DNA of 64,000 nt, taken from Adiantum capillus-veneris (lineage: Eukaryota > Streptophyta > Polypodiopsida > Polypodiales > Pteridaceae). The translations under genes and the position numbers were made by a program. The stretch lies in contig CM043942.1 of NCBI GenBank assembly GCA_014529385.2, positions 22,364,991-22,428,990 of the forward strand, given 5' to 3'. The notes under the pieces were generated by a model. That model did no database searches. It worked only from the letters and a program-made list of their open reading frames with translations, and was not told the origin of the DNA. Positions 34,384 to 46,189 of the stretch are shown here, piece by piece. Each line of letters starts with the position of its first letter. Positions within the stretch are counted from its first letter, which is position 1.

Positions 34384-34461
<78 letters not shown>
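34384..34461. repeat. (GA)n microsatellite, 78 bp
   Basis: Perfect AG run lying between the inverted R1 copies b and c. Confidence 0.95.
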
Positions 34462-34464
<3 letters not shown>

Positions 34465-34889
34465 TTGGGCTGAGGAACTTTCCTTAAGTGATGACTTTGT
34501 ATATGTTGTGCCCATGCTCGTGTGCATCTTATGCGTAGCGTGCAGCTTATCATATAAATTTCAATATTCGACACACAGTTTCCAAAGTTTGAAATATGCT
34601 ATTACTATACGAACTTGGGGAAACTTTCCAAGATGTCTTCAGGTTTTTACATCACAAGAGGGCGTATATGATACATATACTAACTCAATCAAGCAATACA
34701 TATGGCTATGAGCCAAATTTGTGCAAGCTTCTTACTTATGAATTACCAAAAACATGGCCACAAGTGGGAAACAAGGTTAGTAATTCAAGCTACGTTTGTT
34801 TCTTCTATAATTTCACCTTTTAATTGAAAAACGATTTCTCAATTGTGAAAATCAAAGTGCTTTTTTAGACTTCATGAGAAGCAATGCTT
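34462..34889. other. Unassigned spacer between inverted R1 copies
   Basis: No gene recognised; short ORFs only. Confidence 0.3.
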
Positions 34890-35421
34890 CTCTGATGTGC
34901 CAAGGTATTATTGATTGACTTCAGATAAATGATAATGGCACACATCTTTGGCACTACATGGATATAAGCTCACAATTTATGCACTGTGATGTATCCATGC
35001 CAGTGTAATCGTGCAAGGCACATGTACCAAGGGCTCACATGTTTGAGTCTGTCATTGAATCCAAGGACGTATTATTTTATTTTTTGATATGTATGCATGG
35101 CCTACTAGTATGATGGATACACTTCTGCCGGTATAACACTATCTACTCTATTTTAGGACGTGGTAAGTTGGTGCTGTCTTAAAATATTTTTTATTTATGT
35201 TATTCAAGGCAAAGTTCCATACTTAAGTCACCTTGGTACAATCACAACCACATATGAGTTAGGTGGGTCAAGACATTACTTATCTTACCTCTCTCTACAC
35301 ACAAGAGTAATGTACAAGCACATTGATCTATGTTTATAAGATAAGCTAGGACCCAAACATTGTTTGCACAACATCGGTCAGGGGCATACACCAATACCAC
35401 AAGGGATTTTCCTCAGCTAAG

Positions 35422-35489
<68 letters not shown>

Positions 35490-37159
35490 ATTCTCTGTGG
35501 GAAAGGTGAAGCTAGGCATAATTTTACTAAAATCTTTCTATGTCAATATGGTAACAAGAAGGGCTACGGGCCATCTATTTTTGAAGTGATAAGAGCCATC
35601 TATTTATAATCCATCAGTGATTGCTTTCAAGATCTAAAAATTCTATCTAGTTGAGTACCCATCGTTTCTAATGGACAAGCAATCATCTTGCCATTACTGA
35701 TTTTTTGGGTGTTATTTTAGCACTACAATCAAGTTGAATTTTTGAAAGTCTTAAACTCGTATAATTGCTTATCTCTACCAAGATGTATAGGTGAAGCAAG
35801 TAATTTAGACAACCCGTCTGTTCACAAAAACCAAAGATTATGGATTTTTAGGTCTAGAAAAGATCCAATTGAGAATACAACTCCAACTTGAGTGGATCTC
35901 CTATTTTATCTATATTATTGAGAGTGTCTAAATGAGTACAATTTTGGGGTAAGTCCCAGCTAGTGATTACTAAATCACTTATTAATTGTTGGTGGTCAAT
36001 ACTTGGAACCTCCACACTTTCACTTTCAAGGAAAGAAGTCCATAAGCTGCCAAGAGGTAGTGGAAAATTTTAACTTCCAAAGTTCACTTCAATTACTGTT
36101 GGCTGCTAGTTGAGTAGTTTCTCTACAATTTCTAACCAAAGGGTTTGACAATGAAGATTTTCACCAAGGGGTTTGGATTGCAAAGGCAACACCTAGGGTT
36201 ACATGTGCAATACTACAAGTGGAATTTCACTAATTTTCAACTAGTGTTCCTAGGCCTTTGCAGGCGAGAAATTTGGGTAGGTGACTTTGACTACATGTAA
36301 GTGAACACTATGTTCAACCTCCAAGTATGCATCTAAGTTTGGTTTTGTTTCTTTTTTTAATATGATTTTGTTTACTTTTCCAACTAGGATGTATAAACTT
36401 CTATGTTTTCATCCATTCTGCTCTTTAAGAGACATGGTAAGGTCATGTAAGAGCAAAGTATTTTGGACCATAGTATCCAACATACATTCCTACATTATGC
36501 AATTATGGACTTACATGTAGGATTTTCTTTGGCACATGTTGTCACATGGGATACAGCATGGTCTAAGAACTCAAGGAGTTCAATTTAGCTAGTGTGGAGT
36601 AAAGATAACGAGGGTCTCTCTCACTCATGTCGCTGAGCGTTTACAATTATCTGCACAAACAAGTACACCTCGTACTTGAGGATGTTCTTTTCTCAAAAAT
36701 CCTTTTTTGAGACATATTTCATATGTGGAGAATATGAGTCTCTCGGACTGACCATGTCACGATAAAGTCCCTAGGTGCTAGTCGAATCCGCTCTCTAGAC
36801 CATTTTCAACACAATGTATCAAGAAGAATTTCAATGGCTAGAAATTTTTAGATACTTAGAATGACTTGTTAAGGTACAAGTGTTGTTAAACAACTCTAAT
36901 GGATGGTTGTATATACATGTAGCAAGGCTCTCTTTTGTTGATGCCCATGTTTCATTGAACCTAGGTGTGATCAGTTTTCACATTCTATTATGGTCCAATT
37001 TCAGACCAAGGGACAACCCACAGGGGTCATGGATATGCATATTTGGATCTATTCTGGCTAAATGCATGCACACTAGGTGCTATGATCCCTAGTGTTCAAC
37101 AAAGGTTGATTTGGAGCGGCATGTATAATCATCACATTAGTTGATTATGAAGCATTTTG
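34890..37159 (+). mobile_element. R1 decayed LTR retroelement, copy c, left part
   Basis: Reverse-complementary to 22000-24190 and 32700-34290 over most of its length (gatgtatccatg..., ccaaggggtttggattgcaaagg..., cacatgtggagaatatgag). It stops at 37159, where a copia gag-only element is inserted, and resumes at 40062. Confidence 0.6.
35425..35487. repeat. (CT)n microsatellite, ~63 bp
   Basis: CT run inside R1 copy c; R1 copy a has only a short agagag tract at the equivalent place, so it expanded locally. Confidence 0.95.
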
Positions 37160-37486
37160 TGATGGGAATGCGGTCGTGCTAGCTAGGGTGGATGAGAGAT
37201 AAACATCATGCACGCAAGTGAGTGTGCATTGGCTAGATTATCACTCAAGCGAATTAGGTTCCAAGATCAATTAACTTGGACTCATAAACATAGTCTTGAG
37301 TATTTGCTAAGCCATCACAAGCTCCCCATAAACAAGAGAGATGTAATGCAAAATAGAGTTGTGTTTATTCATTCATGAAATGAGCTTTTAAGTAGCTCTA
37401 CATCATCTTGACTCCATTACATGTGGGATACTTTCCCCTCTTTTTCCTCCTTCACTCAAACTTAAGGACAAAACCCACACTTTACA
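37160..37486 (-). repeat. 3' LTR of the nested gag-only element
   Basis: Begins (plus strand) tgatgggaatg and ends cactttaca; matches 39749-40061 with a few indels. Confidence 0.85.
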
Positions 37487-37501
37487 ATCCTCCCCTTGGG
37501 A
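37487..37501 (-). other. Polypurine tract
   Basis: Minus-strand CCCAAGGGGAGGATT abuts the 3' LTR. Confidence 0.75.
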
Positions 37502-37818
37502 TTTGGACTAGGATAAAATATTAAAGATGCAATATACACTAAGGATGATAAGTTGGTATCCACACAGGATGACAAAATCCACATAGGATGGTAAATCCAC
37601 ACTAGAAAATAAAAGTCCTCTCCTACAAGTAGAGAGGCTGCATCTTCAAAGTATGTCATCATAGAAGACAAGATTATTCTTGCCTTCATCTTCTTCTTTT
37701 TCCTCTACCATGTAAGCTGATCCTCTGATAGGTCTCTTCTCTTTGTAGCTTCTGCTACTTACTCTAGTACCATTGCCTCCATTTGAGTAGCATTGAGAAG
37801 AGCATGCCCCTTCTTACC

Positions 37819-38561
37819 CTATATACTACAAGGTTTTTTTTTGTAGCAATCTTTTGCTATGTGTCCCATTCTTCCACATTCATAACACTTTCTTCTAGTT
37901 GACGATGTTGATGTGGTGAATATATTTACCTTGAGGATGACGTGACAAAATTCCCTCGTGATGATGTTAATGAGTGTTTCTGCTTTCTTTCTTTTGCTTG
38001 AATTGAGTTGATGACATCTTGGAAAGGTGGATCCGGTTCTTTTTCTTTGAGCATGGTGAAAGTAAGTGGTCATAAGAGGGTGGAAGTGCACTTAAAGCAC
38101 AACCACTTTGTTATCTTTTGGTACTTCGACTGGATATAAATGAGATGCATGAAAATGATCTTAAGCCTATTTTCTAGGTTAGCAATGTCCTCCCCTTCAA
38201 CCATAGTGAGATTCTAAAGTTGTTTTTTGAGACTAACCTTACTTCTTTTAGCCTTGGATCCAAAATTGCTTTCTAGGACATGCCAAGCTTCATGTGGATG
38301 CTTACATTTGTCTATGAAATGCACATAGTTTTCATGGAAGGAGGTGATGCTAATTCCTAATTCTTGTTTGTATTTGGCCAAATTCTATGCACTTGCTATG
38401 AGTGTAGATACCCTAGTGTGCACTCCATCGGTTTTGACTTGCTGTTCTAAGGTAGTGATGATAACATACCATAAATTTTTTTTCATGAGGTATCCCATTA
38501 ACTTTTTTTTCCAGGTGTGAAACCCCTCCCCATTGTACTTTTCAATTCCCTTTTCCCCCAT
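37819..38561 (-). pseudogene. gag: gag of the nested gag-only element
   Basis: The start is the minus-strand ATG at 38559-38561. The product begins MGEKGIEKYNGEGFHTWKKK, the usual copia gag opening with a conserved aromatic-W pair. It continues through a helical capsid region to a basic tail with a CCHC zinc knuckle (CYECGRMGHIAKDC, about 37845-37889). At least two in-frame stops lie in the capsid part (for example in the ASA*NLAK stretch). Gag alone would support packaging; reverse transcription would need another element's pol. Confidence 0.75.
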
Positions 38562-38686
38562 TGTGCTAATAGAGGGGTCTTAGCTTAGGAAACTCTCCTA
38601 GCCAGTGTCTGTCTCTTTACACGAGCACAAAAAAAATTGAAATTTATTTGAAGTTGTTGTGCTTGGTTGGATTCATTTCATTTCAA

Positions 38687-38689
<3 letters not shown>

Positions 38690-38735
<46 letters not shown>
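38690..38735. repeat. (GA)n microsatellite, 46 bp
   Basis: In the 5' leader of the nested element. Confidence 0.95.
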
Positions 38736-38738
<3 letters not shown>

Positions 38739-38969
38739 CCTCCTTTGTGAAGCTCCTCTTTACCGGGGTGAAGCCCAACATCACAAAGGAGTAATGTGGG
38801 ACCTTTGCTTTGCGTTGAAGTTTAGCCAAGCCAATGTGGAGTGCAAAGATTTGGATAGGTTGATGATCCCCTTTTGAATGCTTGTTGTGCTCCCCTTTGA
38901 ATGCTTGAAAAGCTGAATGTTGAAGCTTCCTTTGAAAAGTTTGAAGTTATATTTTTTTTAATTTGTTTT

Positions 38970-39350
38970 TATAGAGGGGAGTGTGAGGCCCTTGGGGCAT
39001 GCAATAGCATGGGAATGCCCTCTTTGCTTGTCCAAGCTCTACAAAGCCATGGCCGTGGGAAGGGGGTCCTAATAGGAATCGAGCAGAGCAGAGAATCGGG
39101 AAGCCAACACCAGGCAAGCAGGGTCAGGGCCGGCAACTGGGTAGGGCCTCGGCCAAATGGATAGGTGGGCAGCTTCCGGGCATGCACAATTAGCAAGCAG
39201 CCTTTGGGCAAACGCGAGGAGACATCCAGGCAGCTGGCCGATCAGCAAGAGAGATCCTCCCTCCGCCGTGTGTGAGCTCCCTTTTGGGTTGGCCTTTGTT
39301 CCTCTTAAATCAACGAGGTTCCTATCACTATGTGTATGGGCTTGATTGAA
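38970..39350. other. GC-rich insert within the leader
   Basis: It starts gaggggagtgtgaggccc, which resembles a polypurine tract and LTR start. It is distinctly GC-richer than its surroundings and looks like a fragment of another LTR lodged in the leader. ORFs on both strands here look incidental. Confidence 0.35.
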
Positions 39351-39607
39351 AACACTTGAGATAGGGTATGCACACACATAAATCAAACGCTCCAATTGTG
39401 TCGATGCAAGTAGATGTGGGCACTTGATGCGAAGGTGTAAGCATGCAAAGAAAAAATGAAAATGCAAATTATATCTCAAACTAATTACCTCTAATCATTA
39501 GCTAAGGTAGTGTCCATGTAGACGTGCCCAAATCCAATGCTAGAGACAATTAAGAATCAATTTAATTATGCAAAATTGTAATAGAGATTAGGGAAAGTTA
39601 ATCACAC

Positions 39608-39787
39608 AAAAGCATAGCAAGAAACCTAGCTAGAATATCCTAGTGCTCTGATACCACTTGATGGGAATGGGATCGTGCTAGCTAGGGTGGATGAAATAAA
39701 AGCATAGCAAGAAACCTAGCTAGCATATCCTAGTGCTCTGATACCACTTGATGGGAATGGGATCGTGCTAGCTAGGGTGGATGAAAT
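39608..39787. repeat. 90-bp tandem duplication spanning primer site and LTR end
   Basis: Two copies (39608-39697, 39698-39787) are nearly identical. Each contains the leader end, primer site and the last ~39 bp of the 5' LTR, so the element has two LTR/PBS junctions in a row. Confidence 0.85.
39735..39746 (-). other. Primer-binding site, initiator tRNA-Met (functional copy)
   Basis: Minus-strand TGGTATCAGAGC, canonical, 2 bp from the 5' LTR end. A duplicate lies at 39645-39656. Confidence 0.85.
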
Positions 39788-40061
39788 ATAAACATCGTGC
39801 ACATAAGTGAGTGTGTGTTGGCTAGATTGTCACTCAAGTAAATTAGTTCCAAGATCAATTAACTTGGACTCATAAAACACGGCCTTGAGTATTTGCTAAG
39901 CCATTACAAGCTCACCATAACAAGGGAGATGTAATGCAAAATAGAGTTGTGTTTATTCATTCATGAAATGAGATTTAAGTAGCTCTATAGCTTGACTATG
40001 TGGGATAATTCCCCCTCTTCCCTCCTTCACTCAGACTTTAGGACAAAACCCACACTTTACA
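39749..40061 (-). repeat. 5' LTR of the nested gag-only element
   Basis: 313 bp, plus-strand start tgatgggaatggg, end cactttaca. Confidence 0.85.
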
Positions 40062-41090
40062 TTTTTCACTCTATGTGTGATATCTCTATGAGATTACTTT
40101 TGTATCTACCAATCACCAATAGAGGTCATGGCCAGGTTTAGGTGCTTGTGGATCTTTCAAATCAACCAAGATGGTTATTCAAGACATTGTTGATTCTTCG
40201 TCGATGTTTTAGGACATTGTGATCCCCGTTTACCAGTCACCTTGGTTGTCTACAAACCGTGGGGAGATTGCACCTCAGTACTATCATTTATCCAAAGGGG
40301 GTAGATAGATTAACAGTGTAATCTTGTGCTAAAGGATATGAAAAGAGCATATATTAGCACCAAGCAATCTAATTAGAAAGCATGTATCACTCTAGTTTGA
40401 CTTTGCTAACCATCAAGTAAAGCATGTCTGCACCGACTAGGTTTAGTCTCTTCATGTTTAAGTCAGATTCTCAACCTTGAACACTAGTTATGGTGGGGTT
40501 GTTATTGATGCGATAAGATAACAAGTCAAGGACTTCTACTTTGCTGATGAGCTACCTCAGTTAGTTACTTTTATGGAAAGTGAAAAGAGGTATTTTTTTG
40601 GGTACATCCTAATTGTGATAGCTCGTATAGCATACTCATGTGAGTTCTAAATGGAGTATACACGCTATGTTGTTTATGGGCTTGCTACACAAGATGATTG
40701 CAAAGGGACAACAATGTGAAAAATCAAGATTTTAGTCTTGATTTCATTGAACCTCCTTCTGAACCATGTTTCGGTCCAACGAAATGATGGATCCATGCAG
40801 GATGCCACTATGGAAAACATTAGTGATCTTATGAAGATATCACCACTTTTTTTTTTGAGGAAGAAAACTCTTCTCTAAGGGGGGAGTAATGTAATGCCAA
40901 GGACAAACCCAAGGGGGGTAACTGACCCACGCCAAGGGCCGGCTACTATGTGTGGACAGGGGATTCTAAATATGGATGACCAAGGGCCTATATTATGGGT
41001 GGTATGGTGGAGAATCCTTCACGAAAGTTCTCGGGTTTTTCACAAGGTGAGTACAATTCTCTATGCAAGTCTAGATGAATAGTGTGAGGG
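40062..41090 (+). mobile_element. R1 decayed LTR retroelement, copy c, right part
   Basis: It resumes exactly where 37159 stopped (tttttcactctatgtg, complementary to the 32620 and 21890 regions). It includes the LDFIEPPSEP remnant (about 40745), a polypurine tract (aaggggggagtaatg, 40877-40892) and the start of U3. Confidence 0.6.
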
Positions 41091-41950
41091 TGACAACATG
41101 GTAGTTATTTTTGTGTCATGCGTGCGGGTTTTTCTACATAAACTTTGAAAACAAACAATCTCTTGGTCCAAAGTGATCAACAAAATTGAATGGTCATCAT
41201 ATGGTAGTGGAGAAAGTTAGTGGTCCACCTTGCGTTTGTAGTGGTGGGTGTGGCAACCAAGGAGGACGAGGTGATGAATTTGGTGGCCATGGCGGTGAAT
41301 TTGGTAGCCAAGGTGGTCATGGTAGTCGAGGAGGTGGGTATACTTAATTTTTGGTTATAGATTGGTTTGTTACCCTAGTTATCTTTTAATTGACTAATTC
41401 TACACACACCTTTAGGCAGAGGTGGAAGGTATTTCCCATCAAAAGAGAAGGCTCCCATTTTTGGATTAATTAGGTACATGCTTCCTTCTCTACATCCGTG
41501 ATCAATACATGCTCTTTCTATGCTAAAATTGACATTATTATCTCTTATCTTGATACAAGAAAGAAGATTACATTTGAAGAAGATTGTCCTGAATAAAGAA
41601 ATTATCATGATTTGAGATTGGTGACATGCAACCAATGGGGCCTTGTCGCAGTATATGGCATAAGTTTTATAACGAGAGAGATTTAGAGCACACATGAATC
41701 TTCATAGATTTCTCACCTCATTTGTTTTAATACTCATTGCTACAGCCTCCTTGAGCTCCATTATATATGAGTTTTGGTTTACATAGAAAAATAGCTATCA
41801 ACATATCCTTGCTTCTCCAAGAGGAGAGCATAATTGACTATGGAAGGCCTATGTGAAGCTTTGATTCTCTTTTGATCTTGTTTTTGCTATCGCATCACAC
41901 ATTAGCACTCACTAAAAGAAATTGAGTTATTTTTATGATACTCTTTGACC
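41091..41950. other. Unassigned; short Gly-rich coding-like stretch
   Basis: At about 41235-41345 the plus strand reads a run of GG-rich peptide (GGRGDEFGGHGGEFGSQGG), which may be a decayed gag tail or simple-sequence DNA. The minus-strand ORF 41375-41695 has no recognisable domain. Confidence 0.3.
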
Positions 41951-41951
41951 G

Positions 41952-41978
41952 CCCCCCCCCCCCCCCCGCCCCCACCCC
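41952..41978. repeat. C-rich tract
   Basis: About 16 C, a G, then more C; length uncertain by nature. Confidence 0.85.
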
Positions 41979-42069
41979 ATTAAAAAAAAAGAAACAGAAA
42001 TTCACGTTGACCGTGCTCCCATCTTCTCCACCCTCACCTTGCTGTGTTGCATTGACAACTTGAAAAGGA

Positions 42070-42071
<2 letters not shown>

Positions 42072-42114
<43 letters not shown>
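42072..42114. repeat. (GA)n microsatellite, 43 bp
   Basis: Perfect GA run. Confidence 0.95.
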
Positions 42115-42116
<2 letters not shown>

Positions 42117-42751
42117 TCCGCACCCGTTATGTCCTTGTGCTACTTGCAAGGGCCCCCAACCAAGGCCTCCCCCTTTAGCTGTCAAAGTTCAAGGTGTGAA
42201 AGCGAGCGATGTCAAGAAATAATTGTTTGCAAGGTGAGCCAGGTCACCACTAGGCTGCTTGTTGTTTGAAAAAAAGAAAGAAAAACACACACAACATGTC
42301 GAAATGATGCACAAGTAATGACTTGGAACATAAATTTATATTGCTGATAGATTATGAACTTGAATACAAAATCTATTTTGCCAACAAGGCACCATGAACA
42401 GAAGCAAGAGAAACGATACTTTGACAAAGCGAGCATGAGAGAGGGTTTCTAATCACCGAGCAAAGACATATTTTGAGCATGCCCGAGGGAAAATTGATAC
42501 AAGAGCAACAATTGTGAAAGAAAAAAATAATGCCATGCATGTTATTTTTGGTACCACAAATATTTGAACAGATCAACACAAATTTAGATCTTATAACCAT
42601 TCATAAAACTGTATACTTGACACATAACATGATTCCAAGTGATAAACATCCTATTTAAAATAGTCCACCCAAAATTTGGCACCTACATTTCCCAACAAAG
42701 TCAACCCATGAAATTGTAAACCTACAATCCTATTGGAGAACCTCCCAAAGC

Positions 42752-43102
42752 CTAAAACAACCTCACTTTTGTAAGTGCATATTGATGCACATACTCATGG
42801 GCAATAGAGTCCAAACCCAAGACTCTAAAAATCACAAAATAGATGTGCTTGCAAGGCACAACACGTTTGTTGTTGTGTCTTTGAAAATATTCACATGAGC
42901 ATTGAGGGAAGTTTGCAAGTGTGAAATCATGCATACCCCTTTCTCCACTTGACCCGGTTGTACTAACATGAAACACATGTGATACATTAGGGACCACAAT
43001 TACCTCCCTTACTAATTTGGCCACCATAGCTCTTCCCTGCGCAATCCTATCTTGAAAAGATCTTGCAAGTTTTGATCTCCATCCGACAATCTTACCATCC
43101 AT
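42752..43102 (-). pseudogene. SWIM-type zinc-finger fragment (MULE/FAR1-like)
   Basis: The 116-codon frame contains FPQCSCEYFQRHNNKRVVPC followed by KHIYFVIFRVLGL. This is the CxC...CxH signature of SWIM domains, with the usual hydrophobic helix after it. SWIM domains sit at the C-terminus of Mutator-like transposases and of FAR1/FHY3-type proteins derived from them. No DDE transposase domain was found upstream (higher coordinates, 43103-43500), where frames are broken. It is therefore most likely a transposase remnant; an exon of a host SWIM protein cannot be excluded. Confidence 0.5.
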
Positions 43103-44359
43103 AAACTTTGGACAAAATAAAATCGGTGCGCTACCACATGTTCTAACATTATGGCTGCACTCAACACTTATATGTGCTTCTTTAAGAAAAAATGGTTCAA
43201 TAACTTGTCAACTTCAGATGGCTGCAAATTAGTGCTCTTTGTTGCCAATAGCCCAAGTCCCAAGTGCAAGTCGTGGGGGACCAACATTCAAATATCATCC
43301 ACATTCCAAGGATGAGTGTTACTGCTATTTTAAAACCATACAAACCCCTCTATAATGCCTCCTAGATTGGATCCTCTTGTAGGATATTTTTGCCTTCCCC
43401 AAAAGCTTGGTCTAGGAACTCCATGTTTCCTTGACTTCGGTTGAGATGAGGACAACTCAAATTCTTAAGTTGGGGTGATTGTAAGTTTTCACGTTTCTAG
43501 AAGTATGAAAACGAATCCTTAGCTTTAATGGAGAGCATTGGATGTACAAACTGATAAACCACTATCTCAAAAGCAGTTAAAATTCATACTTTTAGAATCT
43601 TAAGCACGACAAACCTATAACTAGGAACTCACAGAACTAAATTCGGATAAAATCTAACACTGCTATCACCTCTGAAAGTTTTAATGCCACTTTAAATTGA
43701 AAAAATAATTAAATGGTTTTAGTAATCATTAAATCTTAAGACTTTCATTATAATGCCTAGATATTTTCCTAGATATTTATCAAAAAAGAAAAAAAAGCCA
43801 AAAATTAGCAGTTTTGAGTTCTAAAGTGGGGAGGAGCTCAGGAAGAACATCACTGACCTGCCAGGCACTAATTTAGCAGAAAGTGGTGCTAGATGGAGGT
43901 TGAGGTCTGCTTGAGCTACAACTAACTGCCAATTTCAGCCTGTGAGAGTGTGTGAGTGCCAGAAAAAGCTATAAATAAGACCCGATGCTTCACAAACTGA
44001 CTCAGACTCAGAGACCTATCCTCATCTCTCTTGCATAGAGACTCTGCTCAAAAATCACCACAGAGAAAAAATCCTCTAGTTGGTAATTAGCATTAACCAT
44101 TGTTCATTAGTAGAAATGTATTAATCTATGCTTAATTTCTTAATTGATCTAATCAATAAATAAGATTAACCCTCTCTCTTTTATGAATTACTCTCTTATT
44201 ACAAATATACTGCTGATTATTCAAATTAAGATTAAAATTATTAATCTAACTAATTAGTAAACCATATTAGGGCTAAAATTAATCAATGTTGACCTTAATT
44301 AAGAGAAATTCTATCAATTAAACTTAGATAATTACAAGGTCATTATCAAAGCTTGAATA
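43103..44359. other. Unassigned; promoter-like TATA region
   Basis: No coding gene. A TATA motif (gctataaataag, 43968-43979) with a start-like region downstream suggests a retroelement U3/R boundary, but no matching second LTR was found. It differs from the chromovirus 3' LTR at 50603. Confidence 0.35.
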
Positions 44360-45600
44360 TAATATTAGGAAGCTAGGAAAATTATGTCATAAACTTTTGA
44401 TTAATTTATATAATGAATTAGATAGAAAGAAACTATTTTTAACCATAAAATTAATAGTCCAAACTTAGCAAACTAGCATAATAAATCACAAGAAAATTAT
44501 CAGAGTTATTGTTAAGAATATAGGATAATTATTTCATAATAAAAAATTAGCTTATCCATTTAATCAAGCTAGAATTGCCTAATTCTAGATGTAAATAAAA
44601 AGGAGAAAGTTTTTGTTAGCTTAGATAATTACATGGTAATTATTAGCATTAGAAAATACCATTGGCAAGCTGAGATAATTAGCTCATGAATATAAAAATT
44701 AGTCTATGTATTTAATTAAGCTAAATTGATTGATTTTAGCTGTAAATTAAAGGGGACAATTAGTTAATTAGCTTAGATGATTACATGGTAATTATTAGAG
44801 TTAAACATTATTAGCAAGTTGGGATATTTAGCTCATGAATAGAAAATTAGTCTACCTATTTAATTAAGCTAAAATTATATGCATTTAGCTGTAAATTAAA
44901 GGGGAAATTAGCTCATGAACAAAAAATTAGTCTACCTATTTAATTAAGCTAAAACTATCCAATTTTAGCTACAAATTGAAGGATAAATTAGTTAATTGGA
45001 TTAGTTGATTACATGGTAATTATCAAAATTAAAAAAACATCATTATTAAGCCAAAACATCATTATTAAGCCAAACATCATTATTACTTAATTTTGGCCTT
45101 AATTAAGGAGAAATATACCAGTTAAGATTAGATAATTATGAGTTGATTTTCAAAGATTATTCACACTGTTAGGAAGCTGTGGAGATTATATCAAAATCTT
45201 ATAACTAATTTTAGTATTTATTTAGGTAGAAATCATCAATTTTCAACCTAAAGTTGATGGGAATTTTAAGAATAGCTTAATAAACTGTGAGATACTTTTT
45301 AGAGAAATATTGCAGTGTTAGAAACCCACAATAATGATCTCATAAGTAGCTGATTAGTTTTGCTCATTGCTTTTTTCTAATTTGTTTGCTTTTAGATAAA
45401 AATTAAGCAAGATGATTAGTAAACTAGATTAGAAGTTAGTTAGATAAGTTTTTGAGGAAGATTATAGTGTTAAGAATCCTTGATAATGATCTCATAGCTA
45501 GTTAACTAATTTTGCTAATTACTTTTGCCTAAATTCTCTATTTTAGATGAAAATGAAGTAAGATAACTAGTAAATTAGCTTAGATATTACTGAGATAAGA
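44360..45600. repeat. Degenerate AT-rich tandem array, ~145-155-bp units
   Basis: The block order repeats about eight times: ttagcttagataattac, atggtaattattag, attagcaagttgggat, agctcatgaat, aattagtctac, ctatttaattaagctaaa, tagctgtaaatt. Unit length varies (a shortened unit near 44890-44990), and divergence rises toward 45600. It ends just before the protease remnant of the following chromovirus, so it may be its leader or an older satellite. Confidence 0.65.
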
Positions 45601-45607
45601 TTGTTTT

Positions 45608-45850
45608 ATTCTCTTTGACCCTGGTTCTACTCACAATTTCATATCCACAAAGTTGGCCACCAAGCTAGGCATCTAGGCCTATGAGATGGGAGATGTCCTA
45701 CCGGCTGATGGTGCTTTGAAGGGGCAAGAAGCCTCAGTCACTCCCTTAATTGGGAAATTGAGGCTCCATGTCCAAACCTATGTGGACAAGGAGGACTTCT
45801 TTATCTCTCAAGTATGAGAATGTAATCCTAGGGGCACCATGGTTTGATCG
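45608..45850 (+). pseudogene. chromovirus protease remnant
   Basis: Reads LFDPGSTHNFISTKLATKLGI; the retropepsin D-S/T-G site is here DPGS (Asp at 45617-45619). It then has a stop and continues to DKEDFFISQ. The G-A-PWFDRM end is recognisable after another break. Confidence 0.65.
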
Positions 45851-46189
45851 CATGGCTTCCAATGCTAAGTTCCCTAAAAGGAAAATCTACTAAGGCAAAT
45901 CTACTTTAGGTTCAGGGAAAAATATATGTGACACTAAGGAGTTGGGTAACACCATACCCATTCTACATACGCAAGCTTTCAATAAGTTAATAAAGAGCTT
46001 TATTTTCATGTACATGATTTTTGTTAAAGATTCTCAAAATGAACATAATGCTTTAGCAAAAGAAAATATAAACAATCACAAGGATTAGATTTATCCAATT
46101 TTCTCAAGGGATTTCAAGATGTTTTTACTGACGAAATCCTAAACAACGTGATGATGACCATGCAATTGAACTTCTTCCAAGAAGTTCAC

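Larger units (their letters stand above)
37160..40061 (-). mobile_element. Gag-only Ty1/copia-type element (TR-GAG-like) nested in R1, 2.9 kb
   Basis: LTRs are 327 bp (37160-37486) and 313 bp (39749-40061). On the minus strand, left to right in element order, there are the 5' LTR (high coordinates), an exact initiator-tRNA-Met primer site, a leader with a GA microsatellite, a gag remnant, a polypurine tract (37487-37501) and the 3' LTR. No protease, integrase or RT is present. Flanks ttttg and ttttt are an imperfect 5-bp duplication. R1 sequence is continuous across the site, which confirms insertion. Confidence 0.85.

Noticed and set aside
39069-39479. 136-codon minus-strand ORF in a GC-rich insert
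   Set aside because: The GC-rich fragment sits in a retroelement leader and opens frames on both strands; no recognisable motif.
43960-44090. 5' LTR of the chromovirus at the TATA-like site
   Set aside because: I could find no convincing match to the 3' LTR at 50603-51812, so the two cannot be paired.
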